Assembly (NCBI GenBank): GCA_043805435.1
Contig: JAZDHY010000049.1
Span: 1 to 64,000, forward strand
DNA: 64,000 bases
Reading direction: 5' to 3'
DNA from: JAEXOD01 sp043805435
Lineage (GTDB): Bacteria > Bacteroidota > Ignavibacteria > Ignavibacteriales > Melioribacteraceae
Shown here: positions 44,415 through 53,217 of the stretch, piece by piece
Layout of the letters: every line of letters begins with the position of its first letter
Position numbering within the stretch: position 1 is the first letter of the stretch
Made by a program: the position numbers and the translations under genes
Notes under the pieces: model-generated
Databases searched by the model: none
Told to the model about the DNA's origin: nothing
What the model saw: only the letters and a program-made list of their open reading frames with translations

Positions 44415-44473
44415 TTTTTACCATAAAGCGTTTTTTTGTTAAATGTTTTGTTATAAAAAGTGTTTTTGTTGTG

Positions 44474-45220
44474 CTATTCAATAATTTTTCCGGTTCCTAA
44501 TTCAATGTAATTATCCTTAAAAACAACTTGGAACATTTTACGAGCAGTATTGCCGGTACAATGAGTAGGGGCTGTCATTAATATTTTCATTTGGAGGATT
44601 TTTTGAATTACATTGCTTATCTCTTTTTCATTTGAACGGTGAAGATGAAAACCACCCAAAACAAGGTATATTAAATCGTTTGGAAATATACTTTTTGCTT
44701 TTTCCAGAATTGTAACTATACCCGGATGAGCGCAGCCGGTAATAATTATCATTCCTTTGTTTGAACGGATGGCAAGAGATTGTTCCAAAATATTGTTACC
44801 CATTTGGCCAAGCGAATATACATTTGTTAAAATTTCCAAAAAATCTAACACGGGGAATGGCATTGCCCCTGATTTTTTTATAATGTCAGTTAATTCATGT
44901 TGAAATGATTGAGGATAAAATATTTTTACATTGGGGTTTATTTCTAAAAAGTCTTTTAATCCTCCGGTATGATCATGATGGAAGTGGGATAAGAAAATAA
45001 TATTAATACTTTTTGGATCAATATTAAGTTTTTCCATGTTTTCCAAAAGTGTTTTACCATTATCACCGGTATCAAAAAGTATTTTCAAATTGTCTAATTC
45101 TATTAAACAAGAAAAACCCCAATCCGTTTGTAAATCTCCGCACATTGGGTTGTTGTCATATATTACTTTAATAATAGGTTTAAACAGTTCGTTTTTAGCT
45201 GTTTTTTTTATGTTCGGCAC
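44474..45220 (-). CDS. Metallo-beta-lactamase-fold hydrolase
   Basis: The 248-residue protein has the di-metal motif SHFHHDHTGG and the strands LKILFDTGDNG and VYLVLGGFHLH. It resembles the MBL proteins annotated as dihydropterin-type phosphate synthases in anaerobes and archaea. Such genes often accompany NifX-like and MinD-ferredoxin genes, which are found just upstream here. The substrate is not deducible. Confidence 0.85.
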   Translation of the reverse strand: MPNIKKTAKNELFKPIIKVIYDNNPMCGDLQTDWGFSCLIELDNLKILFDTGDNGKTLLENMEKLNIDPKSINIIFLSHFHHDHTGGLKDFLEINPNVKIFYPQSFQHELTDIIKKSGAMPFPVLDFLEILTNVYSLGQMGNNILEQSLAIRSNKGMIIITGCAHPGIVTILEKAKSIFPNDLIYLVLGGFHLHRSNEKEISNVIQKILQMKILMTAPTHCTGNTARKMFQVVFKDNYIELGTGKIIE

Positions 45221-45231
45221 AATAAAATCTC

Positions 45232-45729
45232 CTATAAAAAATTATGTTTTCGGGGGAATGTATTATGAACATTTCGTAATAACTTTTCCGTTATTGATGC
45301 ACGGTCTATAATTAATATTCCATCCAGATGATCAATTTCGTGCTGAATTACTCGTGCTTCCAGTCCGGTAAATTCCATTTCTTTTTCTTTTTCGTTTTTA
45401 TCCATAAATCTAACAAAACAAGTCGTTTTTCTATCTATGTTGAGTCTTGTATTTGGTAAACTTAAACACCCTTCTTCCATTTTTTCTTCACCAAAACCGG
45501 AAAGAATTTCGGGATTTATCATTGATAATAACCTATTACCGGTATCCACTATCACTACTCTTTTTAATACTCCAACCTGAGGAGCTGCCAAACCTATAGC
45601 ATTATTATCATACATTATCTTATACATGTTCTTAAACAAATGTCGTGTTACATGATCAATTTCATCTATAGGCAGCGAAATTTTTCTGAGAACGGAATCA
45701 GGATAGATTTTTAATTCGTATTTTTTCAA
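45232..45729 (-). CDS. def: Peptide deformylase
   Basis: The 165-residue protein has all three motifs: NAIGLAAPQVG, EEGCLSLPN with the metal-ligand Cys, and QHEIDHLDG (HExxH). It removes the formyl group from nascent protein N-termini. The start is TTG at 45729, which overlaps the stop of the decayed rhodanese reading frame (ATTTGA), so it may once have been coupled to that gene. Confidence 0.95.
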   Translation of the reverse strand: MKKYELKIYPDSVLRKISLPIDEIDHVTRHLFKNMYKIMYDNNAIGLAAPQVGVLKRVVIVDTGNRLLSMINPEILSGFGEEKMEEGCLSLPNTRLNIDRKTTCFVRFMDKNEKEKEMEFTGLEARVIQHEIDHLDGILIIDRASITEKLLRNVHNTFPRKHNFL

Positions 45730-45990
45730 ATTAATATTCTCTGACCAATTTTAACATTAGATTTTTCTTCAACTAATAATTTCAAATAATTTGGAAAACA
45801 TAAAAGCATTGATGAACCGAGGTTAAAATTATGCTATACCTGCTTTTTTGTAATGTGATACCGAGTCTTGAAGTTGTTAAACTTTTTCTACATCCACTTT
45901 TACCACAAATTAAAATCGTTTTATTCCTTAAAGGGTTCATTTTTTTTTCTCAATTTAAGTTGAATTACCAGGAACACAAAATATAAGTTA
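45728..45990 (-). pseudogene. Decayed rhodanese-like gene
   Basis: Read on the minus strand from about 45990, three frames carry successive pieces of a rhodanese. One has VPGNST then IEKK after an in-frame stop. Another has NPLRNKTILIC and GKSGCRKSLTTSRL, close to the CxSGxRS active-site loop and the helix after it. A third has KAGIA, then HNFNLGSSMLLCF, the usual end, and KLLVEEKSN. At least two frameshifts and stops interrupt it. It lies between the arginine decarboxylase and deformylase genes. The end also resembles the tail of phosphatidylserine decarboxylase, but the rhodanese reading explains the whole stretch. Confidence 0.55.
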
Positions 45991-46017
45991 TGGTATTCAA
46001 TTATTCAAAAATTGTAT

Positions 46018-46563
46018 TTACGGTAATAAAACAGCCGCTGTTATTACGGTTGTCCACAAACCCTTTTTGTCACCTTCGGCAGTTTGGGTAACATTAAATG
46101 TTTTAACAATTTTGCCGGACATTTTAAATACTTGTTCTCGTTCGTTCCAGTCTGTTTCGGAATCAAATTCTACTCCAAGGGTTGTAGCAAGCATTTGAGC
46201 GGCTAAATCTTCGGCATAATCACCTGCAATTTTTTCTTTTATTCCAAAAGGATGATATTCGGAAAGATAACCGTATTGTTTTCCATCTGCCGGAATTGCT
46301 ACTCCAATAGAAGATGCAATTAATCTATTTGGTTCGTTTGTTGCATTTCGTGCCATTACAGCAAACGTAATTTGACCGGCACCAATTTCTTTCAAACCCT
46401 GTTGTTTTGAAATAAGTTTGCAGCCGGGAGGATAAATACTACTAACTGTTACAAGATTACAAATTTCTATACCTGCGTTTCTTAAAGCAGCTTCAAAAGA
46501 ACTGAGATATTCTTTATGTCGACCTACTCCTTTTGTAAAAAATATTTTTGTTGGGATATACAA
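46018..46563 (-). CDS. Pyruvoyl-dependent arginine decarboxylase
   Basis: The 181-residue protein matches the small self-cleaving arginine decarboxylase family. It has TKIFFTKGVGRHKEYLSSFE, the cleavage-site TVSSIYPPGC (Ser41/Ser42, where the pyruvoyl group forms) and FAVMARNATNEPNRLIASS. It converts arginine to agmatine. With the agmatinase at 39412 this gives putrescine. It is 15 bases downstream of a NifX-like gene, so it rides in that operon. Confidence 0.93.
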   Translation of the reverse strand: MYIPTKIFFTKGVGRHKEYLSSFEAALRNAGIEICNLVTVSSIYPPGCKLISKQQGLKEIGAGQITFAVMARNATNEPNRLIASSIGVAIPADGKQYGYLSEYHPFGIKEKIAGDYAEDLAAQMLATTLGVEFDSETDWNEREQVFKMSGKIVKTFNVTQTAEGDKKGLWTTVITAAVLLP

Positions 46564-46578
46564 TTCTTGTTTCCTTTT

Positions 46579-46899
46579 TTATCTTTTTAAATAATTGTTA
46601 ATTGCATCTTTAACTTTTATTGTACCTTTATAACCATCAATAATTTTAATTTTTCCTTTATTTAACGCTTCTTCAGCTTTATCGCCAACGTGTCCGGTAA
46701 GTAAAACTTCTGCGCCGCTATTAACTATTAGTTCGGCAGCTTTAGGACCGGCACCGCTCTGCATTTGTTCGCCCAGATTTGATACTGCTTCAAATTTCAT
46801 AGTTTCAGAATCTACTATTAAAAAATATTGACAACGTCCGAACTGTTCGCTTACAAGGGCATCCATTGAGCCACCTGTTGATGTTATTGCAATTTTCAT
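46579..46899 (-). CDS. NifX-like dinitrogenase cofactor-binding protein (1 of 3)
   Basis: The 106-residue protein is a stand-alone NifX/NifB C-terminal-type domain. It has MDALVSEQFGRCQYFLIVDSE, MQSGAGPKAAELIVNSG and EVLLTGHVGDKAEEALNKG. Such proteins bind metal-sulfur clusters. In Desulfovibrio the orange protein of this family holds a Mo-Cu-S cluster. The gene overlaps the upstream MinD-type ATPase gene by four bases. Confidence 0.88.
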   Translation of the reverse strand: MKIAITSTGGSMDALVSEQFGRCQYFLIVDSETMKFEAVSNLGEQMQSGAGPKAAELIVNSGAEVLLTGHVGDKAEEALNKGKIKIIDGYKGTIKVKDAINNYLKR

Positions 46900-47801
46900 A
46901 TTACACCTTTTGTTAAATTGACTGATACTTTTATTTGTAATTCCAATTGATCTAAAATTGAATTAATACATTTTCTTATATTTTCATTAATCTCAACAAT
47001 ATTTTTGTTGTTTATAAGAGCTTTCATAAATTCTTTATCGAATGGAATTGTTCCAATAATGGGAATTTTTTCGCCTTCTGCATAGCTGAATATCTGATTT
47101 GTTATTGTTTCGTTCAAATCGAATTTGTTAATTACAATTCCGGCTTTGATATTAAACGTGTTTAGAAGCAATACTAATCTTTTCAAATCATGAATTCCTG
47201 AAACGGTTGGTTCTGTAACAATAACAACATAATCTACTCCTGCAATACTTGCGTTTACAGGACATCCAATTCCCGGAGGTCCGTCAACTATAACCCATTC
47301 TATATCGGACGGAATATATTTTAGTGCTTTCTTTTTTAATTCGCTTACAAGTTTACCGGAATTGCCTTCACCGGGTAAAAGTTTTGCGTAATAAAATTTA
47401 GAATCATCCTTAAGTCTGCATTCAAAGTACGAGCCGGATTCGGTTGTGTTAAATTTGATAGCGTTGTAAGGACAAATGCGAAAACAAAAACCACATCCTT
47501 CGCAGCTTAATTGATCAACTGTATAATCAGAAATTGCGTCAAATTTACATACTGATTGGCACAAACCGCACTCTTCGCATTTCTCAATATCAATTATTGC
47601 TTTTTTACCACCCCAAAAAATGCTACTGTTAATTATTTGTGGTTTAAGTATTATATGAAGATTTGCAGCGTCAACATCGCAATCGATAATTACTTTTTTG
47701 CGTATTAAACTTGCAAATGCAGCAGATAAAGTTGTTTTGCCGGTACCGCCTTTACCACTAAGTATTACTATCTGTTTGTACAATTTATCCGGCATTTGCA
47801 T
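46896..47801 (-). CDS. MinD-type ATPase with inserted ferredoxin domain (A)
   Basis: The 301-residue protein has a deviant Walker A (SGKGGTGKTTLS, residues about 15-26). It has an inserted 2x[4Fe-4S] ferredoxin domain (about 70-115: CEECGLCQSVCKFDA and CEGCGFCFRICPYNA). The switch-region motif VIVDGPPGIGCPV follows. It is related to Orp/MinD ATPases in anaerobe Fe-S gene clusters. It probably couples ATP hydrolysis to cluster or electron transfer. It overlaps its paralogue at 47785 by 17 bases. Confidence 0.92.
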   Translation of the reverse strand: MQMPDKLYKQIVILSGKGGTGKTTLSAAFASLIRKKVIIDCDVDAANLHIILKPQIINSSIFWGGKKAIIDIEKCEECGLCQSVCKFDAISDYTVDQLSCEGCGFCFRICPYNAIKFNTTESGSYFECRLKDDSKFYYAKLLPGEGNSGKLVSELKKKALKYIPSDIEWVIVDGPPGIGCPVNASIAGVDYVVIVTEPTVSGIHDLKRLVLLLNTFNIKAGIVINKFDLNETITNQIFSYAEGEKIPIIGTIPFDKEFMKALINNKNIVEINENIRKCINSILDQLELQIKVSVNLTKGVI

Positions 47802-48636
47802 TTCTCGCTTTTTTTATAATGTTTTTATAAAGAGCAATAAAATTTTCTCTCAACGATGGGTAATTAATTAATGGTAGCTTTCCTTCCGAATATGATTCCG
47901 CATATCTCCTGTCAAACGGAATTTTGAGAAGTATTTCAATGCTGTTACAATTTAGATAATTTTCCATCTCCAAAAAGGAGGAATCATATTTATTGATAAC
48001 AACACCAAAAGAAACACCAACGGCTATTAATACTTCAATTGCAAGCTTCAAATCGTTTAAACCAAACGGAGTTGATTCTGTAACAAGAATGCAAAAATCG
48101 GAATCTTTTATTGTTTCCACCATTGAACAAGAAGTTCCGGGTGGAGAGTCGAGAATGTTTATCCTCTCTGCAATAATTTTTTTCTTCACTTCTTTAATTA
48201 ACGGTGCGGCAGCAACTTCACCAATATTTAGTAGTCCGTCAACAAAAAGAATGTTATCATTTGTAATCCCAAATCTTACAACGCCAATTTCTTTCACAAT
48301 ACCAGTAATAATTTTTGATGGACAAAAATATTGGCAAGCACCACAGCCGTGACACATCTCATCAAAAAGGACTATTTCGAATTTAAGATTAATCAATGCG
48401 TTAAATTCACAAACTTCAACGCACTTGCTGCAAAAAGTACATTTCTCTTGATCTATCATTGGAAGAAATTTATCTACACTCTCTTCAGAAATAAATTTCG
48501 GTTTTAAAAGCAAATGTCCGTTCGGTTCTTCAACATCACAATCAACATATACACTATCGGGAATAACTGAGGCAAGACTTGCTGCAATGGTTGTCTTTCC
48601 GGTTCCGCCTTTGCCTGAAGCAACTGAAATAACCAT
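47785..48636 (-). CDS. MinD-type ATPase with inserted ferredoxin domain (B)
   Basis: The 283-residue protein has a Walker A at the N-terminus (ASGKGGTGKTTIAAS) and an inserted ferredoxin domain (CTFCSKCVEVCEFNA, CHGCGACQYFCPS). ILDSPPGTSCSMVETIKD follows. It is the partner of the downstream ATPase, and the two probably form a heterodimer as in the orange-protein complex. The ATG lies three bases after the NifX-like gene stop. Confidence 0.92.
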   Translation of the reverse strand: MVISVASGKGGTGKTTIAASLASVIPDSVYVDCDVEEPNGHLLLKPKFISEESVDKFLPMIDQEKCTFCSKCVEVCEFNALINLKFEIVLFDEMCHGCGACQYFCPSKIITGIVKEIGVVRFGITNDNILFVDGLLNIGEVAAAPLIKEVKKKIIAERINILDSPPGTSCSMVETIKDSDFCILVTESTPFGLNDLKLAIEVLIAVGVSFGVVINKYDSSFLEMENYLNCNSIEILLKIPFDRRYAESYSEGKLPLINYPSLRENFIALYKNIIKKARNANAG

Positions 48637-48639
48637 AAA

Positions 48640-49017
48640 TTATTCCGAACACTCGTGAGCGTGATTACTGCATTCTTGGTAACCGCTTATATCTCCTTGC
48701 AAAAATAATGATAATACATTACTAACCAACAAACCGGGTGCAGTAATTACTTCAATATTATAAGATTCAAAAAGTTGAATTGCTTTTGGACCCATACCGC
48801 CGGCAATTATTACATTTGCGTGAAGTTGATTTACAAAGTGGGGTAATTGGCAGGTTCCGCCGGAGGTTCCATCTAGTGGATTACCTGAAAAACTTTCTTT
48901 TATTATTTCCTTTTGATCGTTTATTTCGTAAATCTTAAAACCAACACATCTGCCAAAATGTTCGGCAACTTTTATTGTTTCAATATTTGTTTCTTCTACG
49001 GCTATTGCTAAAATCAT
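48640..49017 (-). CDS. NifX-like cofactor-binding protein (2 of 3)
   Basis: The 125-residue protein has the NifX pattern VAEHFGRCVGFKIYEIND, GTCQLPHFVNQLHANVIIAGGMGPKA and a C-terminal tail with His and Cys (ECSNHAHECSE). The tail is a possible metal-binding addition absent from the other two copies. It starts the MinD A/B pair on the minus strand and is three bases before it. Confidence 0.88.
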   Translation of the reverse strand: MILAIAVEETNIETIKVAEHFGRCVGFKIYEINDQKEIIKESFSGNPLDGTSGGTCQLPHFVNQLHANVIIAGGMGPKAIQLFESYNIEVITAPGLLVSNVLSLFLQGDISGYQECSNHAHECSE

Positions 49018-49058
49018 CTTAATTATTCTCCAATTTGTTTTTTTTTAGTGTATTATTA

Positions 49059-49394
49059 TTATTTATGTATGCTTAAATCAACACTATTTTCAATTATTTT
49101 AATTAATTCACCAATTATTCCTGTTAAATTAGATTGTACTTTTATTTTGGCAAGAGATAAAAATCTTATTGCGTTATCTCCTATGTGGCCTGTTACAACA
49201 AGGTCAACGTTATGAGATATTATAAATTGGGCAGCTTGTATTCCGGCTGCCCCAATAACATTTTTATTTGGATTTGAATATACATCAACCTGCCTGGTTT
49301 CAGAATCGAACAAAATAAAATAATTTGTTCTTCCAAATACTTCACTTAACCTGGAATCGATTGTATTATTTATTGCAGTAAATGCAATTTTCAT
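49059..49394 (-). CDS. NifX-like cofactor-binding protein (3 of 3)
   Basis: The 111-residue protein has IDSRLSEVFGRTNYFILFDSE, IGAAGIQAAQFIISHN and DLVVTGHIGDNAIRFL. It lacks the Cys of the FGRC motif (FGRTN). It follows the Gly-rich small protein gene by three bases. All three copies differ in length and charge, so they are not recent duplicates. Confidence 0.87.
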   Translation of the reverse strand: MKIAFTAINNTIDSRLSEVFGRTNYFILFDSETRQVDVYSNPNKNVIGAAGIQAAQFIISHNVDLVVTGHIGDNAIRFLSLAKIKVQSNLTGIIGELIKIIENSVDLSIHK

Positions 49395-49397
49395 CTT

Positions 49398-49610
49398 TTA
49401 TTTATTCTCGGTTGAGTTATTGTTATTTCTACCACCACCAAAACCTTGTCCTTTTCCGCCGCCACGAGGTCTCCCGCCGCATCCGCGTCCAAGTTTAGTA
49501 TCATTGCTGTCAGAAGTGTTTTTTTCGGTTTTGCTATTTCCGCAATTACCTCTTTTTCTTCCGGTTAAAGCACCCTGTCCATTAGGACCTGTACCGTCTT
49601 TATTTGGCAT
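49398..49610 (-). CDS. DUF5320-like Gly/Arg-rich small protein
   Basis: The 70-residue protein begins MPNKDGTGPNGQGALTG, the DUF5320 hallmark. It continues with Gly/Arg/Asn-rich sequence containing three Cys (NCG, GCGG-type). Its DNA is more GC-rich than its surroundings because of the glycine and arginine codons. Such proteins accompany NifX-like and MinD-ferredoxin genes in anaerobes. Their role is unknown. Its start codon overlaps the stop of the radical SAM gene by one base. Confidence 0.85.
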   Translation of the reverse strand: MPNKDGTGPNGQGALTGRKRGNCGNSKTEKNTSDSNDTKLGRGCGGRPRGGGKGQGFGGGRNNNNSTENK

Positions 49611-50551
49611 TATATTACCTCTTTATTATTATTTTTGAAATATGAATTACCGTTAAAATTTGTTTCGATAATTCTATTGCTTGATTTCAATTTTTCTATT
49701 ACATCCCAACTAATATCTGCTTTATCAAGAAATGCTTGAACAGCATCTTTTCGCATTGGATGTACTGCTATTATGCTTAAAAGTTCATCTTCGGGATTAT
49801 TGCAAAATACAAAATTATCCCCCTCGTTATAATCAATTAATTCAAAATTACTATTAATTGTTTCATATATTTGCCTGGCTGTTTGTAAATTATCAGTTTC
49901 TGTTTTTTTCAGTTTAACAGCAGGCGGTCTAATTGGTACTAACATATATACTTTATTAGGATTTAATTCTTTTATAAATAACGAAGTTTTATATAACGAT
50001 TCTATACTGCTATTATAATCTTCAACAAGCATTGTTTCTGTAACAAGCGTACCTTTATAATTAGCGGCAAAATCCTTAATTCCGGTAAGTATAAGATCTA
50101 AATTAATATTTTTATGCGGGCGATTAGTTTTATGCCATATGTCTTTATATACAGAATCGATTTTTACAGAAACCCAATCAGCCAATTTTAAATCATCTTG
50201 AACGTCTTTATCGGTTATTAATGTTGCGTTTGTAATTACTGCAACTTTAATCCCAAAATCTTTTAGTCTTGTTATTGTTTTACCTAAATTGATATCAAGT
50301 GTCGGTTCTCCGTCGGGTACAAATGATATATAGTCGACTTTTTCTTTGCTTTTTGTTAACTGATTAATCTTTGATTCAACTTGTGAATAAATATCATCGG
50401 TTTTATAAAATTCTTTTCTATCAATTGTTAAATTAGTGGTTAGACCAACTTGACAATAGATACAAGAATAACTGCAACTTTTTGATGGAATATTGTTAAT
50501 TCCAAGACTTCTGCCAAGTCTTCTTGAAGGAACAGGGCCGTAAACAATCAT
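49610..50551 (-). CDS. Radical SAM protein (1 of 2)
   Basis: The 313-residue protein has the N-terminal family motif VYGPVPSRRLGRSLGINNI. The radical SAM cluster motif is CSYSCIYCQ (CxxxCxxC). FVPDGEPTLD and AVITNATL follow. The last 70 residues look like a winged-helix or accessory domain (KDAVQAFLDKADISWDVIEKL). Function is unassigned. A close relative is encoded at 54105. It starts 11 bases after the CGGC gene's stop. Confidence 0.9.
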   Translation of the reverse strand: MIVYGPVPSRRLGRSLGINNIPSKSCSYSCIYCQVGLTTNLTIDRKEFYKTDDIYSQVESKINQLTKSKEKVDYISFVPDGEPTLDINLGKTITRLKDFGIKVAVITNATLITDKDVQDDLKLADWVSVKIDSVYKDIWHKTNRPHKNINLDLILTGIKDFAANYKGTLVTETMLVEDYNSSIESLYKTSLFIKELNPNKVYMLVPIRPPAVKLKKTETDNLQTARQIYETINSNFELIDYNEGDNFVFCNNPEDELLSIIAVHPMRKDAVQAFLDKADISWDVIEKLKSSNRIIETNFNGNSYFKNNNKEVI

Positions 50552-50562
50552 CTTTTTACCCT

Positions 50563-51006
50563 TTAATTATATAAAATTCTAATTGGTTCATTTGTTACCA
50601 CGTGCTTAATCAATTCTTTAAACTCTTGTGTGTCATAAGTCCCAAGTTCCGTATGAGTTTTATAATACTTTTCCGGTATTGGGTGAGTTCCAACAACTAC
50701 TTTAAGCTTGTATTTTGTTTCAATAAAATCAATAAATTTATTGATAAAAGGACAAGGGGGATAACCCACAACTAATCCGGTGGCTAAATGAATAACTTCT
50801 GCCCCGTTTTTAATCATCTCTTCGGGTGTGTATTCAATATTCCCGCCGGGGCAACCGTTACAACTTGTATAACCAACTAATTCGATTTTTTCGTTTTTAT
50901 AAAGTTCAAAAGCACCATCGCGGTTTTTAAGTGCCTTAAAACATTTGCCACCGGCACAACTTTTATATCTATCGCAAATTATTATACCAATTTTAGTCGT
51001 TTTCAT
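50563..51006 (-). CDS. CGGC-domain protein
   Basis: The 147-residue protein has the CGGC-domain cysteine pattern: ICDRYKSCAGGKCFKAL, TSCNGCPGGNIEY and GYPPCPFINKF. These six or more Cys suggest metal or cluster binding. The GTHPIPEKYYKTH end is typical. Function is unknown. Such genes recur next to Fe-S and MinD-type ATPase genes of anaerobes. It starts three bases after the Mrp-like gene's stop. Confidence 0.88.
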   Translation of the reverse strand: MKTTKIGIIICDRYKSCAGGKCFKALKNRDGAFELYKNEKIELVGYTSCNGCPGGNIEYTPEEMIKNGAEVIHLATGLVVGYPPCPFINKFIDFIETKYKLKVVVGTHPIPEKYYKTHTELGTYDTQEFKELIKHVVTNEPIRILYN

Positions 51007-51009
51007 AAT

Positions 51010-51825
51010 TTATTCTACATTCAATTTGAGTTCTATTTTTTTTGAAATAACATTAAAAACTAAAGATATTGGAGAGTTTGGATTTTTTAATACAATAGGA
51101 GTTCCAAGGTCGCTTAAAATTCGTACATCAATATCAATTGGTACAGAACCTAAAAAAACGACGTTATTATCTTTAGCAAGTTTTTCGCCGCCACCGGCTC
51201 CAAATAAATCAATTTTTGTGTTACAGTTTGGGCAGACAAATCCGGCCATATTTTCAATAATACCAATATGCGGAATTTCTAATTTTTTAGCCATATTAAT
51301 AGCACGTTCGGCATCAATTATTGAAACATCTTGCGGAGTAGTAACAATTACGGCATAATCGGGTTTCATTTGTTGAGCAACTGTTAAAATCTCGTCACCG
51401 GTTCCCGGAGGTAAATCGGCAATTAAAAAATCTAATTCGCCCCAGTCAACATCTGCTAAAAATTGACTAATTATTTTTGAACGCATAGGTCCTCGCCAAA
51501 TTAAAGCTTGGCCCTGTTTAATTAATCCGGCTACAGAAATCATCTTAACGCCAAATTTTTCATAAGGGTAAATTGATTCGTTAAAAACTATTGCATCCGA
51601 ATCTATGCCCAACATTTTGGGTACGTTTGGTCCGGTTATGTCAGCATCTAATATACCGGTATTAAAACCTTCTAATTGTAACGAATATGCTAAATTAACA
51701 CTTACTGTTGTTTTACCTACACCGCCTTTTCCGCTAAAAACAGCAATGCGATGTTTAATTTTTGAAATAGTATTTTGTATCTTTAACTCTTCATCTTTTT
51801 GGTCTTGATTTTCGCAGCTTTCCAT
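51010..51825 (-). CDS. Mrp/NBP35-type Fe-S carrier ATPase
   Basis: I chose the ATG at 51825 because a GGTT-containing site precedes it and the N-terminus then reads MESCENQDQ, as in other Mrp proteins. A longer start at 51885 would overlap the upstream gene. The protein (about 271 residues) has the Walker A FSGKGGVGKTTVSVN, DADITGPNVPKML, LPPGTGDE and the cluster-binding CPNC. Mrp proteins assemble and hand over [4Fe-4S] clusters. It is part of the NifX/MinD cluster. Confidence 0.93.
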   Translation of the reverse strand: MESCENQDQKDEELKIQNTISKIKHRIAVFSGKGGVGKTTVSVNLAYSLQLEGFNTGILDADITGPNVPKMLGIDSDAIVFNESIYPYEKFGVKMISVAGLIKQGQALIWRGPMRSKIISQFLADVDWGELDFLIADLPPGTGDEILTVAQQMKPDYAVIVTTPQDVSIIDAERAINMAKKLEIPHIGIIENMAGFVCPNCNTKIDLFGAGGGEKLAKDNNVVFLGSVPIDIDVRILSDLGTPIVLKNPNSPISLVFNVISKKIELKLNVE

Positions 51826-51844
51826 TATTACAACCTGTTTATGT

Positions 51845-53185
51845 TTAATTAATTTGTCTTTGTTTAATTGCTCCGATAGCCGCATTTATTATAGGGTAAA
51901 CAACGGGTGAAGCTGTTAATAGGGGATGTGTGCCTATTTGTAAAGTACTTATGTCAATATCAGTCATTTTATTAAGAATAATTACCGAAATCATGTTTAT
52001 CATTTCGCCAATTGAATCGCCACCCATTATTTGGCAGCCCATCAAAGTATGCGAATATGTAGAAAAAATAAGCTTTACAGTCACTTCCGAAGCTCCGGGA
52101 AGTTTGCCCGGATGTCTATCAATAGATTTAGTCATTCCAATTACATAATCCAAATTTCTGTTCTTTGCTCTTTTTTCGGTTATACCGCTTACGGCAAATG
52201 CGGTATTGCCAATTTTTGTGGAAAATGTACCCAAAACACCTTGATACTGCCTTATAACTTTAATTGAATATAAGTTTGAACCAACCAGCCGTCCTTCTGA
52301 AACAGCCGTTGAAGCAAGCATAATATTAGAATATTCGCCTGTAAAATAATCGTATTTTGCAGCACAATCTCCAATTGCAAAAATATCCTTTTCAGAAGTC
52401 CTCAAATAGTCGTCAACAATTACTCCCAGTCCGTCTTTATACGAAACATCTATATTTTTTACCAAATCCAAATTAGGTTTATAACCGCACGAAACTATTA
52501 ACATATTGCCATTTATTATACTGCCGTCGCTTAATTCAACACCGGTAATTTTATTACCTCCAAGAACCTTTTTAATGCTTTTATCTGTAATTATTACTCC
52601 GCCGTTACTAATTAAAATATCTTTAACGCTGCTGCCGAATTCGCTATCCATTGTGGGTAATAAAGAATCTTGCATTTCAACTAAAACAACTTTTTTATCA
52701 GCCTTTAATAATTCGTCCGTTACTTCAATTCCTATATATCCGCCGCCAAGTACAATAATATTTTCCGCTTTTTCAATTTCAATTTTAAGATTTACAAGAT
52801 AATCTCTGTCTTTTTTTATTAAAAAAACACCATCCTTATTTACGCCTTCTATATTTGGAAGTACAGCATTTGAACCGGTTGCTATTACAAGTTTTTCAAA
52901 TTTTATTTTTTCTTCGTTATCCAAAATTAATTCATGGTCAGTGCGCCCAACTACTACAGAGCAAATAATATCTATTCCATTTGCTATTAGAGGTGTATCG
53001 GGCATAATATTATCATCAACACAGTTTAGTGTATGGATGGTATATGGGATACCGCACGGTATCATGGGTTTGGATTCTTTTCTTATAAGTGCTATTTTTT
53101 TATTGGGATATGTATTTTTTGCGGAAAGTGCACAGGTTAAACCGGCAGGTCCGCCGCCAATAATTACAATATCATATGATTTCAT
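51845..53185 (-). CDS. FAD/NAD-dependent disulfide-reductase-like oxidoreductase
   Basis: The 446-residue protein has two nucleotide-binding motifs (IIGGGPAGLTCAL at about 8-20, VLGGGYIGIE at about 150) and the FAD motif FAIGDCA. It has a single redox Cys44 in PCGIPY, the pattern of CoA-disulfide reductase and NADH oxidase. It lacks the CxxxxC pair of glutathione reductases. Substrate is unknown. In this context it could supply electrons or manage persulfides. The next gene's start lies 20 bases beyond its stop. Confidence 0.88.
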   Translation of the reverse strand: MKSYDIVIIGGGPAGLTCALSAKNTYPNKKIALIRKESKPMIPCGIPYTIHTLNCVDDNIMPDTPLIANGIDIICSVVVGRTDHELILDNEEKIKFEKLVIATGSNAVLPNIEGVNKDGVFLIKKDRDYLVNLKIEIEKAENIIVLGGGYIGIEVTDELLKADKKVVLVEMQDSLLPTMDSEFGSSVKDILISNGGVIITDKSIKKVLGGNKITGVELSDGSIINGNMLIVSCGYKPNLDLVKNIDVSYKDGLGVIVDDYLRTSEKDIFAIGDCAAKYDYFTGEYSNIMLASTAVSEGRLVGSNLYSIKVIRQYQGVLGTFSTKIGNTAFAVSGITEKRAKNRNLDYVIGMTKSIDRHPGKLPGASEVTVKLIFSTYSHTLMGCQIMGGDSIGEMINMISVIILNKMTDIDISTLQIGTHPLLTASPVVYPIINAAIGAIKQRQIN

Positions 53186-53217
53186 TTTCTGCCTTAAAAT
53201 AGTTATAAATTTTTATT

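Noticed and set aside
45728..45840. Phosphatidylserine decarboxylase C-terminus (LGSS followed by KIGQ)
   Set aside because: The short end resembles the LGST/KIGQ tail, but the whole stretch, including the upstream C-SG-R loop, is better explained as a decayed rhodanese.
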